From the NCBI GenBank assembly GCA_030063045.1, contig JAQSEB010000070.1, forward strand, positions 62,001 to 126,000: a stretch of 64,000 nucleotides of DNA. The letters run 5' to 3'. The position numbers and the translations under genes were made by a program. The notes under the pieces are model-generated. The model ran no database searches, was not told the origin of the DNA, and saw only the letters and a list, made by a program, of their open reading frames with translations. This DNA comes from Pratylenchus scribneri (taxonomy: Eukaryota > Nematoda > Chromadorea > Rhabditida > Pratylenchidae). Below are positions 35,019-49,778 of this stretch, one piece after another; position 1 is the stretch's first letter; every line of letters starts with the position of its first letter.

Positions 35019-35176
35019 TTTTTTAATTCGCCCTTTGCATCAAATGGCGACTTGAACGAATTTAAGAGGATTTTATTGAATAATCTACTATGAAAAGAAT
35101 TGAGAAAAATGGGGGATTTATGATTTTATAAATATATTTGTATATTTTTTTAATAGAATATAATAAAATATTAAAT

Positions 35177-35985
35177 ATGCGTTGCGGCCGATGCCATTTT
35201 CAAGGCCATAACAGGCGTACATGCCCTCTTAATAATGAGCACGAAATTTTTGTTATAACTTATGCGCTTGTGGCCCGCGTAAGTTTTACAATAAATTTAT
35301 AAAAATTTTGAATAATTTTAAAGCGATTTTATTTACCCAATGGCCAACAACTTGAAGTGCAATTGCCAAATTTATTCCATCACGCAATTGTAGTACGTGG
35401 AAGAGGTAGAAATATAATAATTTATTAGCTTTTAAAAATAATAAAATAAAATTTAATTTAGTAATTATTTTCAAGTATATTTTAGTCTAAATTTCTATTA
35501 GGTATAATTTATGATAGAATAGATATTAATTTGCTAATTTTATTTATTGATTTGGTGATCAAATTATTTTAATTTGTTAATTTTATTTGCATATTTTGTA
35601 ATAAAATTCAATTTAAATTTGTTAATTTTATTTGAAAATTATGTGATAAATTCAATTTATTTTGTTAATTTTATTTGTATATTTTGTAAATTATGTTCTT
35701 TAGCTAAAATTGAGATTATACATTCAATTTTATTAGCAAAATCTTTTTTATTATATTAATAGGTTAATTTGATGCAAAATTTATGATGAAATTATTATTA
35801 ATTAAATTTAATGGAAAAGTCTAAGTAAATTTTTAAATTTTAAATATAGATTTTTGAAATATAAATTTTAATGCTTAAAAATTAAAATAGAATATGGATA
35901 TGGACGGCAGGGCATAACAATCATTGCCCCCGGCACCTTCTACAATACACATGGTCATTGGTCACCTTGGTTATTGGCGTATTAA
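35177..35985 (+). CDS. Small CCHC zinc-knuckle protein
   Basis: Three exons, 35177-35278, 35324-35405 and 35891-35985, give 92 aa with consistent phases. The N-terminus MRCGRCHFQGHNRRTCPL is a C-x2-C-x3-GH-x4-C zinc knuckle, the type seen in proteins that bind single-stranded nucleic acid and in some transposon-derived proteins. The rest (FYLPNGQQLEVQLPNLFHHA; GYGRQGITIIAPGTFYN) is not recognised. A Kozak-poor but first-in-frame ATG was used. It stands alone, with no neighbour that hints at its job. A domesticated transposon fragment is possible. Confidence 0.55.
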
Positions 35986-36209
35986 GTTTGTTTAATTTTA
36001 ATTAAATTTTTCAATTTAATATTTTTAAAAATAAAAATTCCAAAAATTTATAATTGGTAATATTTTTAGAATTGGTTAAGAAAAAATTTTAAAAAATTAA
36101 GAATTTTAGATAAATTTAATGATAATTTATAATGGATACTATTTTTTGTATGAAAAAAATTTTCTAGATCAAAATAGTTTAGGCTTCTAAATCAGAAATC
36201 GGTTTTAGA

Positions 36210-36440
36210 CTCTACAAAACTTATATCATTTTTAGATCTCATCAAAACGCTTTGATTAGTTTATAATTTGTCATGGTTCGGTCAAAATTAAAGGTATTAA
36301 ATTGTTCAAACATCTCATGGCTTTTGGTTCACATCTAATTTAAATTTGACCAAACCATAATAAAATATATACCATTCAATGCATCTCAATGAGATCAACA
36401 AAATGGTATAAGGTTTATAGGGTCTAAAATTATTTATGAT
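36210..36440. mobile_element. Foldback element of the CATTCGATGCGTCT family
   Basis: Inverted arms: GACTCTACAAAACTTATATC, GATCTCATCAAAACGC and TAATTTGTCATGGTT...GTCAAAAT on the left pair with AAATTTGACCAAACCATAATA, ATTCAATGCATCTCAATGAGATC and TAAGGTTTATAGGGTCTAAA on the right. About 230 bp, non-coding. Confidence 0.65.
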
Positions 36441-37080
36441 TTATTAGAAGTCAAAAACTACTTCGGCAAAAAATTTTTTAGATGAAAAAAATATTTGCTC
36501 ATTTATAAATCATCCAAGGCAATTTTTGTGGAAAAATGACAATATTAAAATATTATAAATAGTAATAATTTATGAGTAGCTATTTTGAATTTTTTACTGG
36601 CCTAATTCTAATTACATCTTCAAATCGAATTTAATTAATTGTATTGAATGAAATATAATTTATAGAAAAAAATTTTTTTTCAAAAATGATTTAAGAATTT
36701 TCTTTATTGAAATAGAATAGTTGAGAATTTGTTTAAGAAAAATTTAATTCCGGAATGTTGAAATTTTTATTGAAATTGTATATTTTTTTTATTTTTTTTG
36801 GGAAATATTTTATTTTTTAATGCTAAAACTTAATTTTTTTAATTCATTTTACGATAAGATAAATAAATTCAACTACTCGAGACTTATCTTCTGGTTATAG
36901 TTTATTTAATATAAAATTAAAAGAATTATTATTTATTAATTTAAAAAATGCTTTTGCTCTATATTAGAATTAGAATACCATAAATAAATCGATATATCAG
37001 AACGAGCTTTTAGCTTACATATTTTTGTTGAACATAGATTTAGCTTAAAATGATTTATAAAAATTTTTATATTTTTTTGG
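36441..37080. other. Gene-free AT-rich spacer
   Basis: No feature seen on either strand. Confidence 0.4.
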
Positions 37081-37128
37081 TTAAAAATGATAAAAAATGA
37101 TATTCAAAAAAATTATATATTCAGTGCT

Positions 37129-37427
37129 TACACGCGTTTGCCTGACCTCTTCCAATTGAACATCACATTGCGTCAAATGGCAAACATTGTGGCCGGATTT
37201 ACAAGGGAAGGATTCGTGGTTGGCCAATATTGCTGCTTTCACAGAAACTGTGTCAGCTTCAGTCAACAAATTATCATTCAAATATTCCGCCGCCACCAAC
37301 GTGTACCGCCTCCTATCCAGGAATGGCCTCAACAATTGCAACAATATCCCTTTGAGGCCATAAATCCAATAGTCAATGCACTTAATTTGGTGGCAAACCA
37401 TGAAGGCCCTCACAATTGCATTTTTCT
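37129..37427 (-). CDS. Possible internal exon on the minus strand, unrecognised
   Basis: Minus-strand frame bounded by a TAG acceptor (about 37428) and a good GTAAGC donor just inside CGCGT at about 37129. It reads with Cys-rich, ordinary globular composition: YTLVAAEYLNDNLLTEADTV, KAAILANHESFPCKSGHNVC, HLTQCDVQLEEV. The + strand is also open over the same range (115 codons) and ends at a stop. I favour the minus strand on composition and donor quality. No further exons were placed. Confidence 0.3.
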
Positions 37428-37445
37428 ATCTTAAGAACAAAATTA

Positions 37446-37575
37446 TTTTTTTTTGCCAACAATTATTCTTCATTTTATTTTAAATACATTCAACTTTTTG
37501 CCAACAATTATTCATCATTTTATTTTAAATACAATTATTTTTTGCCAACAAATTATTCTTCATTTTATTTTTAAT
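37446..37575. repeat. Short tandem repeat, about 57 bp x 2.3
   Basis: Unit TTTTTTGCCAACAATTATTC then TTCATTTTATTTTAAATACA, repeated with small indels. No function suggested. Confidence 0.7.
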
Positions 37576-39864
37576 TATTTTTGTCTTCACCAAATTTGCC
37601 ATATTTAAATTGATTAAAAATTTTACACAATAAAAAAGTTTTCTATTCGTTTATTTTTGTCCATTTGCATTTCCATTATTATCCGAAATTAAAATGAATC
37701 TTCTTAAAAACGGAAAAAGAATTAATGAATTTACAAAATATTAGTTTTAATTTTATTTGGATTACTGACTAGAATTTTTTTTTTTCGTAAAATATGTTTA
37801 CCAATAAACCAATACCAAACAAATCAGGAGCAGCAGTACATATTTCGCTTCTTTGCTTGATGTCTGCGTCTGCCTATTATAATTTGTGTCCTTGTGATAT
37901 CAGCCAAATAAATATCAAATTACGATTGCAAAATTCCTATAAATTTTAAATAATTTTACTCATGATTAATATAAAAAATTGGAAGGTTATATTGTATTGA
38001 TATTGATAAGAAAACCGGGAGAATCAATTATTAAATTCAGCAGGATTGAATGAATTTCATTATAAAAAATAAGGAATAGAATAAGTATTTAAATGATTCT
38101 TGAAGAAGTGAATTAAATATAAAAATTTAATGAGTTAAATTGTTTTTAAATTAATTTATTTAATCCAATCCAAAATTCATTTAGGAATGGACGTCGTCCA
38201 CTCTTTATTGATTGATTTTCGCGAATTCATTTGGGGAAATTAGACTGCTAGAAATTTGAATGAATGAAGAAGTTAAAAAATGTGCAGGAGAGTTGGTGGA
38301 TGCTGCTGGATGGGCAGCGTTGATGAGAAGGGCAGAGAGGTGAATGACATTGGCAAATCCCTTTGGTAAAATTCTTTTGGTCATCTTTCTTATTAAAAAT
38401 TAAAATAAAAATATGCCTACAGCCTCTGTCAAATCCTTCAATCAAATGGTCATGATAAATCAAATTCAGATTAATATTAATTCTAAATAATTTATTTAAA
38501 AAATAAATGGAAAATTTTTTGATATTTAAATGATAAAAATTGATACTCGATTTTTGTTATCCTTCTTCTACTCAATTTCTTCGCCATTTTTGTTTTCCCA
38601 TTCTTATTTTAAACTAATTTCCTGGCACAATTCCCGGCAAAGTTGCCGCCTCAATCAATTAATTTTGAATTATTCAAACAATCCTCATCAGCAAAATCAA
38701 TTTTCAATGTTCCAATTTATCAATAAAAATGACCAATTGTAATTAAAAGGAGGAAAATGAAATCATTTTTTGTGCTGGGTAATTTACCGATTAATAAAGC
38801 ATAAAATGGGTATAGTGGGTAATTTACCGATTAATAAAGCATAAGGTATAGTTGGTTTACTGCAATCCATGCCAAATTTCCAATAATCGTGTTGAAAATT
38901 AGGCCAACATTTTTGTTTTTTTGCCAAACTTAGTTGCGATTGTGCTACTCCCATTGAAAATGTCATCTTCCCTGTCCTGATATGCATAAATTAATTTTAG
39001 ATAATTGTCCAACGAAAAACAATTAAATAATAAAGGGTAAAAAAATTTGGTCAATGAAATGGACGATTACAGATTACAGCTATAAAACCAAGTAAAGCAT
39101 CCCAATAGGAATTAATCATCTTAAATTAGAATTTAAATTCAGTCATTTTAATTTTCCTTTCCATTTTCGATTTTCGATCACATCATTTGTTAAGGCCAAA
39201 CCCATTCCGTTGAAAAATGATGTAAAAATGACGAATTTTAAGTACTATAAGCGTACCAAATGAATTTTTGTTCGATTATCACAAATTTTTATCTAGTATT
39301 TACCATCATTTCCTCTAGCCAAAATAAATATCATTGTCATCAAATTTCCACAATTTTTTATTTCCGCTAAAACACAACTCAATTTTATTGGTTATTGCAT
39401 TTATAATGTGAAAAAGGAAAGAGATTCCTTTTTATTTAATTCCAATTGAAACTTGAATATTCTTCCTCTTTAATATTACTTAATCCGAAGTCGGTTTTAC
39501 AAAGATGTCGGTTTAAAATCCGGATTTGAATTTTTGAAAAATATTTGTTTTCGGTTTCTCCTATTTTCGGTTTTAAAGAGCAAAATATCGATTTGAAATT
39601 TCTTCGATTTTCTCAAAACAATTTTTGACTACTCTATTTATTATATCTGAATATACAAAATTTCATTCTACCCATTACTAATTAAAATGACTTAAAATTA
39701 ATTATCATATATTATATATAATCCGTTAATATTAACTATATTTGAGCTATTTTTCAATAAAAAGATAAGGACAGGTTCACATTTAAAAGGATCAGCAAAT
39801 ATTTTTATAATTTGTTTTTATTATTTTAATTATTATTTCAATTAAAGTTCATTAAATCGTAATA
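37576..39864. other. Spacer before the five-copy small-membrane-protein cluster
   Basis: Mostly AT-rich and without a defensible gene. At 38776-38850 a 36-bp direct repeat (GGGTAATTTACCGATTAATAAAGC...) occurs twice in tandem. At about 39480-39610 there is a CGGTTTT/AAACCG-rich stretch like those at 4.4 and 50.7 kb. From about 39250 (TCACAAATTTTTATCTAG; CAAAATAAATATCAT) the sequence matches the upstream regions of the later cluster members at 42.3, 43.6 and 44.75 kb, so the cluster's repeated unit starts here. Confidence 0.45.
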
Positions 39865-40170
39865 ATGGGTGACGACGGTGCAGCGGATACTATTGCCACA
39901 ATTTTCATCATTGCGTGTTGCGTCTATATAAGCCAGTCTTTTCTTCCTTTTCATCGCAATCGACACGTGGATTAAGTTCAGTGAATTTTTTTATGAATTT
40001 TGAATTAAATTATATAAAAAGAAAAATTATTAAATATTTTTATAGGAGACAAAATATGAAATTATTTTTTTTCCTAAGAAAATTTTGAACAATTTCAGGT
40101 TCGTTCAATTCATCGTCAATTGACCAATATCATGCTGGTGCCGGCTAATCCAGATCTTCCAAAATGTTGA
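39865..40170 (+). pseudogene. Small single-TM protein family, copy 1 (frameshifted)
   Basis: Exon 2 (40099-40170) encodes VRSIHRQLTNIMLVP...PKC and matches copies 3 and 4. Exon 1 (39865 to about 39975) has the family's end in one frame (LFFLFIAIDTWIK), but that frame hits TAA just upstream and the ATG frame is one base off, so a one-base change separates start from membrane segment. The exon 1 donor is also damaged: AAG is followed by TTCAGT rather than GTCAG. Read as a dead copy. Confidence 0.65.
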
Positions 40171-40669
40171 AGGAATGGCGAAAAGCACAGAATGCTGAAT
40201 ACAAGATAATTTCCAATGCACAGAAAATTATTGACAAAATTCATATTAATTCATTATTTGGGAAATTATATTTTTTTATTGCTCGAAACAATTACTTTGA
40301 TTAAAATATTTTTATTCCAACCTTTAAAAAGGAGGGCCCTATGCCCTATCTTCTAATTTCTATCATTTTTATCTATATTCTAGGTTTAGGATCAATGATC
40401 ATGTGAAAATTTTATAAAATATTCAACACAAATAAATATCTAATATAGGAAACCATGGATTGACTTTTTGGATGATTAAAATTTGAAAAGAATTAAATGA
40501 GTAACAAATACCTTAGAAAATCCAAAAGACAAACATAAACACATAAAATTCATAAATTTGCGGTTTTAACCAAACAATGCATTCAAAATTCAATCCGTCA
40601 CTCCAAATTTTCCTTTCCATTTTTGTCTTTCCTCATTCAAAATACATTAATCCTTCACGATTTTTGTTA

Positions 40670-41229
40670 GGGCCAGGGGCCAATCCAAATTGTGGGAGAC
40701 AAAAGACAAAAGATAAGACAAACACCAAATAGACGGAAAATACGTCTTTTGTCTTTTATCCCAATCCAAATTAATTTGTCGTCCAAAAGACAACAGACAA
40801 ATTTTTACAAGAGAGATTTGTCTTTTGTCTTCGGATTTTGAGACAAAGACAAAAGACAAATTTTAAGACAAATGGAGTACCTTTTTTCAAAAATTCATTA
40901 AAAATCAGGGATACACCCAAAAAATCCGAAAAAATTAGGGAAGGCTAAAAACACTCTAAATTTTCATATAAACTTTATCCGAAAATTTTCTGACATCATT
41001 TTGACCCTAAAGACAAATTTGGGGGGCGTTCGCGAGCATCCCCCAAATTTTGCAGACAAAAGACTAATTTCCTCAAAATTTGTCTTTTATCTTTTTTAAT
41101 TTGGATTAGATATGAGACAAACGACATTTATTTGAAGACAAAAGATAAAAATCGGAAGACAAAAGACAAACTAAAATCTGTCTTTGTCTTTATCTTTTGT
41201 CTCCCACAATTTGGATTGGCCCCTGGTCC
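40670..41229. mobile_element. Foldback element with GACAAAAGAC-rich arms
   Basis: Ends are near-perfect inverted repeats of about 37 bp (CCAGGGGCCAATCCAAATTG then TGGGAGACAAAAGA). Inside, both arms are built of imperfect GACAAAAGAC / GTCTTTTGTC strings, so the whole 560 bp can fold back. It lies 85 bp upstream of copy 2 of the small membrane family and replaces the upstream block that the other copies share. Confidence 0.75.
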
Positions 41230-41314
41230 AATGTATTGAAAAATGATTTATTTTTTTTATTATTTCAATTAAATATTTCGTGAAAAAAATTTTTAAGTTC
41301 ATTAAATTGTAATT

Positions 41315-41717
41315 ATGTCAAGTGAAAATGGCATTTCTGATTCTGATATTCTTCTCATTCTAATCGTAATTGCTTTATTTGCCGTTATTTCCTTGATTTT
41401 AATGATGATCGACACTTGGTGTAAGGTCAGAAGAATTTTCAATATATTTATAAATAGTGAAATTATGAATATTTACATAGTAATAAAATGTAATAACGAA
41501 AAATAATTGACTTGTTTATTCACAATAATAATTTTAAAAAATTTGTTATTATTTTTTTCTAATTTTTTGCCATTTACAGGTTCGTAAAATCCTCCGCCAA
41601 CTGAAGAAAATAGTGCCAGTGCCGGAAAATCCAAATCCTTCAAAAGTTGATGTAATTGTGGAAGATTGCCGAAAGATGGCTGCAAGAATTTTCAAATGTG
41701 GAAATACAAAATCATAA
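41315..41717 (+). CDS. Small single-TM protein family, copy 2
   Basis: Two exons, 41315-41425 and 41580-41717; 82 aa. Short acidic N-terminus MSSENGISDSD, one membrane span (ILLILIVIALFAVISLILMM), IDTWCK at the exon end, then a basic, proline-containing tail VRKILRQLKKIVPVPENPNP. The tail is longer than in the other copies by about 20 residues (VEDCRKMAARIFKCG). The split after I-D-T-W-x-K is the same in all copies. Function unknown; topology is inferred as N-out or N-in single-pass. Its upstream region is a transposon-like element, so its expression may differ from its relatives. Confidence 0.65.
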
Positions 41718-42604
41718 ATAAAAAAATATTAACAATTCAAATTTTTATTAGCTAATTCATTTTTGTGCAATATATTTTTATTGTCGGAAAATATTTTGAT
41801 AAAAATATTTTTACTCTAATATAATAACATACTATATTGCTGAATTCATTATATATTAAGATAAAAAATAGAAAATTTACTTCTTAAACAATATTTATAC
41901 CACACAATAACAATTTTTATTAATAATATTTCGGCTGTTGAAGTGATGCTGCTGGATATAATTTTATTTTTCACCCACAATTCAGTGAATGTAATTAAGG
42001 TTAGCGTTTATTCGATTCCTTTTAAAAAGCAATGAACAAATACCATAACGATTTTAAATCAAAAAAGTGGTTAAAGCGATTTAACTCAATTTATTCTAAA
42101 TTAACTTTAAATTTATCAATTCAATAATTATTTTGTAAAAAAAATCTTTTAAATGACAGAATTTTATTTATAATTTTAAGTAAATTGTCAATTTCTGCTC
42201 AAAATAAAATAAATTGTTTTATTAAGCAAATGGCAACCGGTTTAATTCCTTTTTAATTTTACAGCAAACATTCCATTATAAAATGAGGAATTTTAATCAG
42301 CAAATATTGAATCATTTTTTGTTCAAAATCACAAATTTTTATTTGGCGAATGCAATTTATTGTCAAAATAAATATCACCTAAAACCAGTTTCCCAATCTT
42401 TACTTGCACACAAAACTCGCATCACAGATCACATTGGAATTTTGTGTAATGTGCGAAATGAAGGAAATCTCAAATTTATAAATAAATAATTTTTCCATCT
42501 ATATTCTCCCTGAAGAATAATAAATTGAGTAAGAAGGAGAATATTTAGTATTTGTTTTTACATTATTATCATTATTTTAATTAAATTCATTTCAGATTTT
42601 TAAA

Positions 42605-42977
42605 ATGTCAACTGAAAGTGACACCAATGATAGCGGTTTAGCCTTTTTTTCTGTCTTTTTTATTCTATTTATTTACATCGCAATTGACACTTGGATTAAG
42701 GTCCGCAAACTTTTCAATTTTAAATAAATTTTTAAAAGTGGAAAAATTTGAAATAAAATTTTGCCATATCAAAAAATGAATTTGGACAAAAATTTAATTG
42801 ACATTTAAAATTCTTTTAAATTGTTTCTGGGAATAATCATTTAAAATATTATAATTTATAAATCAAAAGTAAAATTTTTTCCAATTTCAGGTTCGTTCAA
42901 TCCACCGCCAAATGAGTCACATACAAATTGTGCCCGTGCAGCAGGCTATACCAATATCAAATCCACCAAAATATTGA
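42605..42977 (+). CDS. Small single-TM protein family, copy 3
   Basis: Two exons, 42605-42700 and 42891-42977; 60 aa. MSTESDTNDSG, then membrane span LAFFSVFFILFIYIA, IDTWIK at the junction, then VRSIHRQMSHIQIVPVQQ and a short Pro-rich end NPPKY. Intron 190 nt. The upstream 300 bases (from about 42290) match those of copies 1, 4 and the 43.6-kb block, so promoter and gene were duplicated together. No recognised domain. Confidence 0.7.
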
Positions 42978-43559
42978 GAATGGCGAATGAATGCAGAAAA
43001 TATGATGCAAGAAATTCGAATGGCAGAGACAAAATAAAATAATCAAATTCGAACAATTAACCTAAAATTCATTTCTGCTCAATATATATTTTTATTGTTA
43101 AGAAATGTTCCGATAAAATATTTTTATTCCAAATAATTACTAATTAAATTGCCAAATTCATTTAAGATGGCAGAGAAAATTTTGTGTTTTTACAAAAATT
43201 TTCTTCCATTTCAATCGGTATCAAATGTGCATTTTAGACCGTTGGTTTGATGCTGCTCGAATTTATTTAATTTTTACCCATAATTCAATAAGTGGTATTT
43301 GTGCTAGCATTAATTAGGTTTACAAATTTTTAATTCAAAAATTGAAAAATAATTAAAGCGATTTAAATTGATTTATAAATTACTTAAATTTATATATTCT
43401 TTTTAATTATTTTATAAAAAATTAATCTCTTATATTATCGAATTTATTTTTAATTTTTTAATAATTGGCCAATTTATCGTCTAAAAAGAATAAATTGGTA
43501 TATTCAATGGAAACCAGTTTTATTCCATTTTATTACGCAAATAAATTCCATTTCAAAAT

Positions 43560-43830
43560 GATTTATAAATGAAGAATTTTGTACAGTTAACTTTCCTTAT
43601 ACGATTTTGTTCGAAATCACAATAAATTTTTATTTGGCGAATGTTTTTTTTTTTGTCAAAATAAATATCATCAATAACCATTTTCTCCAATTTTTAATTC
43701 AGCACAAATAACTCACATCAAAGATCACCACATTGGAATTGTGTAATGTGCGAAATGAAGGAGATCTCAAATTTAAAGTAATTTTTCCATTTATATTCGC
43801 TGAACAATAATACCTTAAGTATAAATTTTC
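43560..43830 (+). promoter_or_regulatory. Duplicated upstream block of the small-membrane family
   Basis: Contains TTTGTTCGAAATCACAA, TTTTTATTTGGCGAATG, TGTCAAAATAAATATCATC, AACTCACATCAAAGATCACC and GTGCGAAATGAAGGAGATCT in the same order as at 42290-42480 and, weaker, at 39250-39400 and 44745-44905. Conservation between units suggests a shared control region, but only ancestry is proven. Confidence 0.4.
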
Positions 43831-44110
43831 ATTCCGTCCATTATTAAATTCTCAAAAATGGCTCATCATTTGCTCAAATCACTTTCCTAAAAATAGCATT
43901 TTTTAGAAGAATATTATTTTATTATTAAGTATTATATTCTATAATATTATTAATATATCAAGTATAATCCGTATTTATTTATATAATTGAGCTGTTTATA
44001 TTTATTACATTAACTTCGTTTCTTATAAAAAAAATGGAGAGGCATCAAATATTTATTTTTTTTATCACTATAATTTTATAATTAAATATTTCAGATAAAA
44101 TTTTTTTAAA

Positions 44111-44466
44111 ATGTCAACTGAAAATGACACCTACAATGGCTTAGCCATATTTTTCGGCATTGGCTATTTATTTGCATGTCTTTTCTTTATTTTCATCGCA
44201 ATCGATACTTGGATTAAGGTCAACAAAATTTTCGATTTTTAAATTAAATATTTTTAATTTTAGACTATATTGAAAAAAATTAATTAGATTCTCTTAAATT
44301 GTTTTTGGAAATATTGATTTTAAAAAATAATTTTAATAATTTTTTTGTATATAAAAAAATTTTTTTCCATTTTAAGGTTCGTTCAATCCACCGCCAATTG
44401 ACCCAAATTGTGTCAGTGCCAATGCCAATGCAGGCTATTCCAAGTCCAAATCCACCAAAATGTTGA
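44111..44466 (+). CDS. Small single-TM protein family, copy 4
   Basis: Two exons, 44111-44218 and 44377-44466; 65 aa. MSTENDTYNG, membrane span LAIFFGIGYLFACLFFIFIA, IDTWIK, then VRSIHRQLTQIVSVPMPMQ and NPPKC at the end. It is the closest relative of copy 3 in the tail. The intron is 158 nt with a TTTTAAG acceptor. No stop or phase problem. Confidence 0.7.
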
Positions 44467-45303
44467 ATGGATAGATGAATATGAGAATGCAGAAATATTT
44501 CGAATGCAAAGACACAAAATGATAAATAAAAATTTGTTTACAAAATTCAATAGCATTTAATTTAATAAATATTTTGGAAAAATATTTTTTATTCCCTAAA
44601 ATTTTTATTAGAAATTTACTAATTCGCCAATTTTCTTTTTTTTTAAATTGAAAAACATTCAACAAATGACAACCGGTTTTACCCTTCTTATTTCGAAAAC
44701 TGATTCAATTGAAAAATAACAGAACATTAAATATTTCAAATGACTTTTTGTTCAAATATCATTAATTTTAATTTTTTATTTGGCCATTGCCATCATCTTC
44801 TCTAGACAAAATAATTTTCCACAAAACCAGTTTCCCAAATTTTTATTTCCGCACAAACAACTTATAAACTTATATTGGGAGTTGTTTATGATATACAAAG
44901 GAAAAGATTTCAAATTTAAATTAGTAATTTTAGTAATTTCATTGATGAATATATAGGTTCTTTTTGACCCTTTATAATGTACTATGAGAATTATTTTAAA
45001 TAATTTTATCTAATCTAATCCCATTTTCCATTCCCATTTACTAATTCAATTGACTAAAACATGGTTAACTTTTTCTTCATATCTCCCTCTTAAAAATGAC
45101 ATTTTTATTAGAAATATATATTTTTAAAATTTTTGCCAAAATAATTTTAATGAAAAAAGAAGTATTTCATTGAAAGATAAATATAAAATCATTTATTTTC
45201 TTAGTGAAATATAGTAATTATTTATAATATAAAAAGAGGAAACAAATTTACTAAATAATTATTTATTTTTTATTATTATTTAATTTATGTTTTAAGCCTA
45301 AAA

Positions 45304-45721
45304 ATGTCTGGGACTAACGCTTTGGAAGGCGGTTTAGCCTTATTTTTCTTCATTGCTTATTTATTTATCAGTGTTTTCTTCATTTTCATCGCGATCGACA
45401 CTTGGATTAAGGTTAGTAGAATTTTTAATTTTATTTGAATTTTTGAATTTATAAAAACAAAATTATGTAATATTTTTTAAGCCATATTGGAATTGGAATC
45501 AAATTAAAATGACTGAAAAGAAAAATAATTATCATATTATATAAGTAATTGCTTTCGATTTTTGCATTTAAAATCAAATTTGAATTTATTCTCATAATTT
45601 TTTATCTGAATTTTGAATAATTTTTAAATTTATAAAAAAATTTGGCAAATTTCAGGTTCGTAGAATCAGCCGTCAAATGACCAAAATGGTGATGACTAAT
45701 CCAAAACCCCCAAATTATTGA
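45304..45721 (+). CDS. Small single-TM protein family, copy 5
   Basis: Two exons, 45304-45411 and 45656-45721; 57 aa. MSGTNALEGG, membrane span LALFFFIAYLFISVFFIFIA, IDTWIK, then the shortest tail VRRISRQMTKMVMTNPKPPN. Same exon boundary and phase as the others. Function unknown. Confidence 0.7.
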
Positions 45722-46609
45722 TGAATGGAATGGCAGAAGTTGACAAAATGCTGGATGAAAATTGAGAAAAAAATACCAATGCGCAGATGCAAAATCATAA
45801 ACAAAAATTTGTTAACAAAATACATACCATTTAATCAATATTAAATTCATTCAAAAAAATTTATATTTTTATAATCTCCCTAAAATATTCTGACTAAATT
45901 ATTTTTCCCCCAAACAATAACAATCTAAAAAACTATTCACATAAAGCATGAATATAAGAAAAGAGATTGAGGCTGTTCGCGGTGTTGGAACGGCGATCAC
46001 AGCAAGTCAAAAAGTCAGTCAGCCAAAGGAGTAAAACCACAAATGCTGAGAAGAAGCAATTTGAATGGGTCCTTCCTCAAATCATCTCTTCATCCCCCTT
46101 CCAATGCTAATTATTTCCTCCAGCCACCACCGATTGAAGAGGAAAAAGAAGGATTTGGTGGAGAGGAATTTGGGCGCACTATTCGGCTAAAATTGCTATG
46201 GCGGCAATCAAAGAATAAAGGAATAAAGTGGGAATGAGGGAATGGAATCCATTCCTTTCTTCTTCCCATTTTTGTCCCCTTTTGAATTTGGTGGTTGCTC
46301 CCTTCTCTGCTTTTAATCGCCATAAGCTTATACAAAAAGCCGCAATCCGGTCTTCAACATTCCTCACAAATTCAGCCAAATTGTTTTTATTTCTAAAACA
46401 ATTTTGTGGCCAACCAATTATTAAATTAGGACCAATTTGTTTCTGTGCATTCTTTGCAGTTACACTTCCTCTCAATTTTAGGCCCTAAAATGACATTTTA
46501 ATCATAAAAATTATCCCAAAAATTCTCACTTTTTATTCATTTGTTTTCCAAAAATTTTGCAAAAATTCTTTCCGAATATTATTTCCATTTCCCTCTCGAT
46601 CAGCAGGAA
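45722..46609. other. Spacer with a less AT-rich, unassigned block
   Basis: About 45970-46490 is clearly less AT-rich than its surroundings and open on both strands (+ 46043-46237 and 46228-46488; - 46179-46475). The minus frame (GRSVTAKN-like start; IIGWPQNCFRNKNNLAEFV) and the + frame (QPPPIEEEKEGFGGEEFGR) both look fairly protein-like, and neither has clear splice partners or paralogues. It may be the promoter of the collagen gene, or an exon I cannot place. Confidence 0.3.

Positions 46610-49778
<3,169 letters not shown>

Noticed and set aside
37087..37434. 115-codon plus-strand frame
   Set aside because: Overlaps a minus-strand frame with better composition and a good GTAAGC donor; only one can be real and neither is proven.
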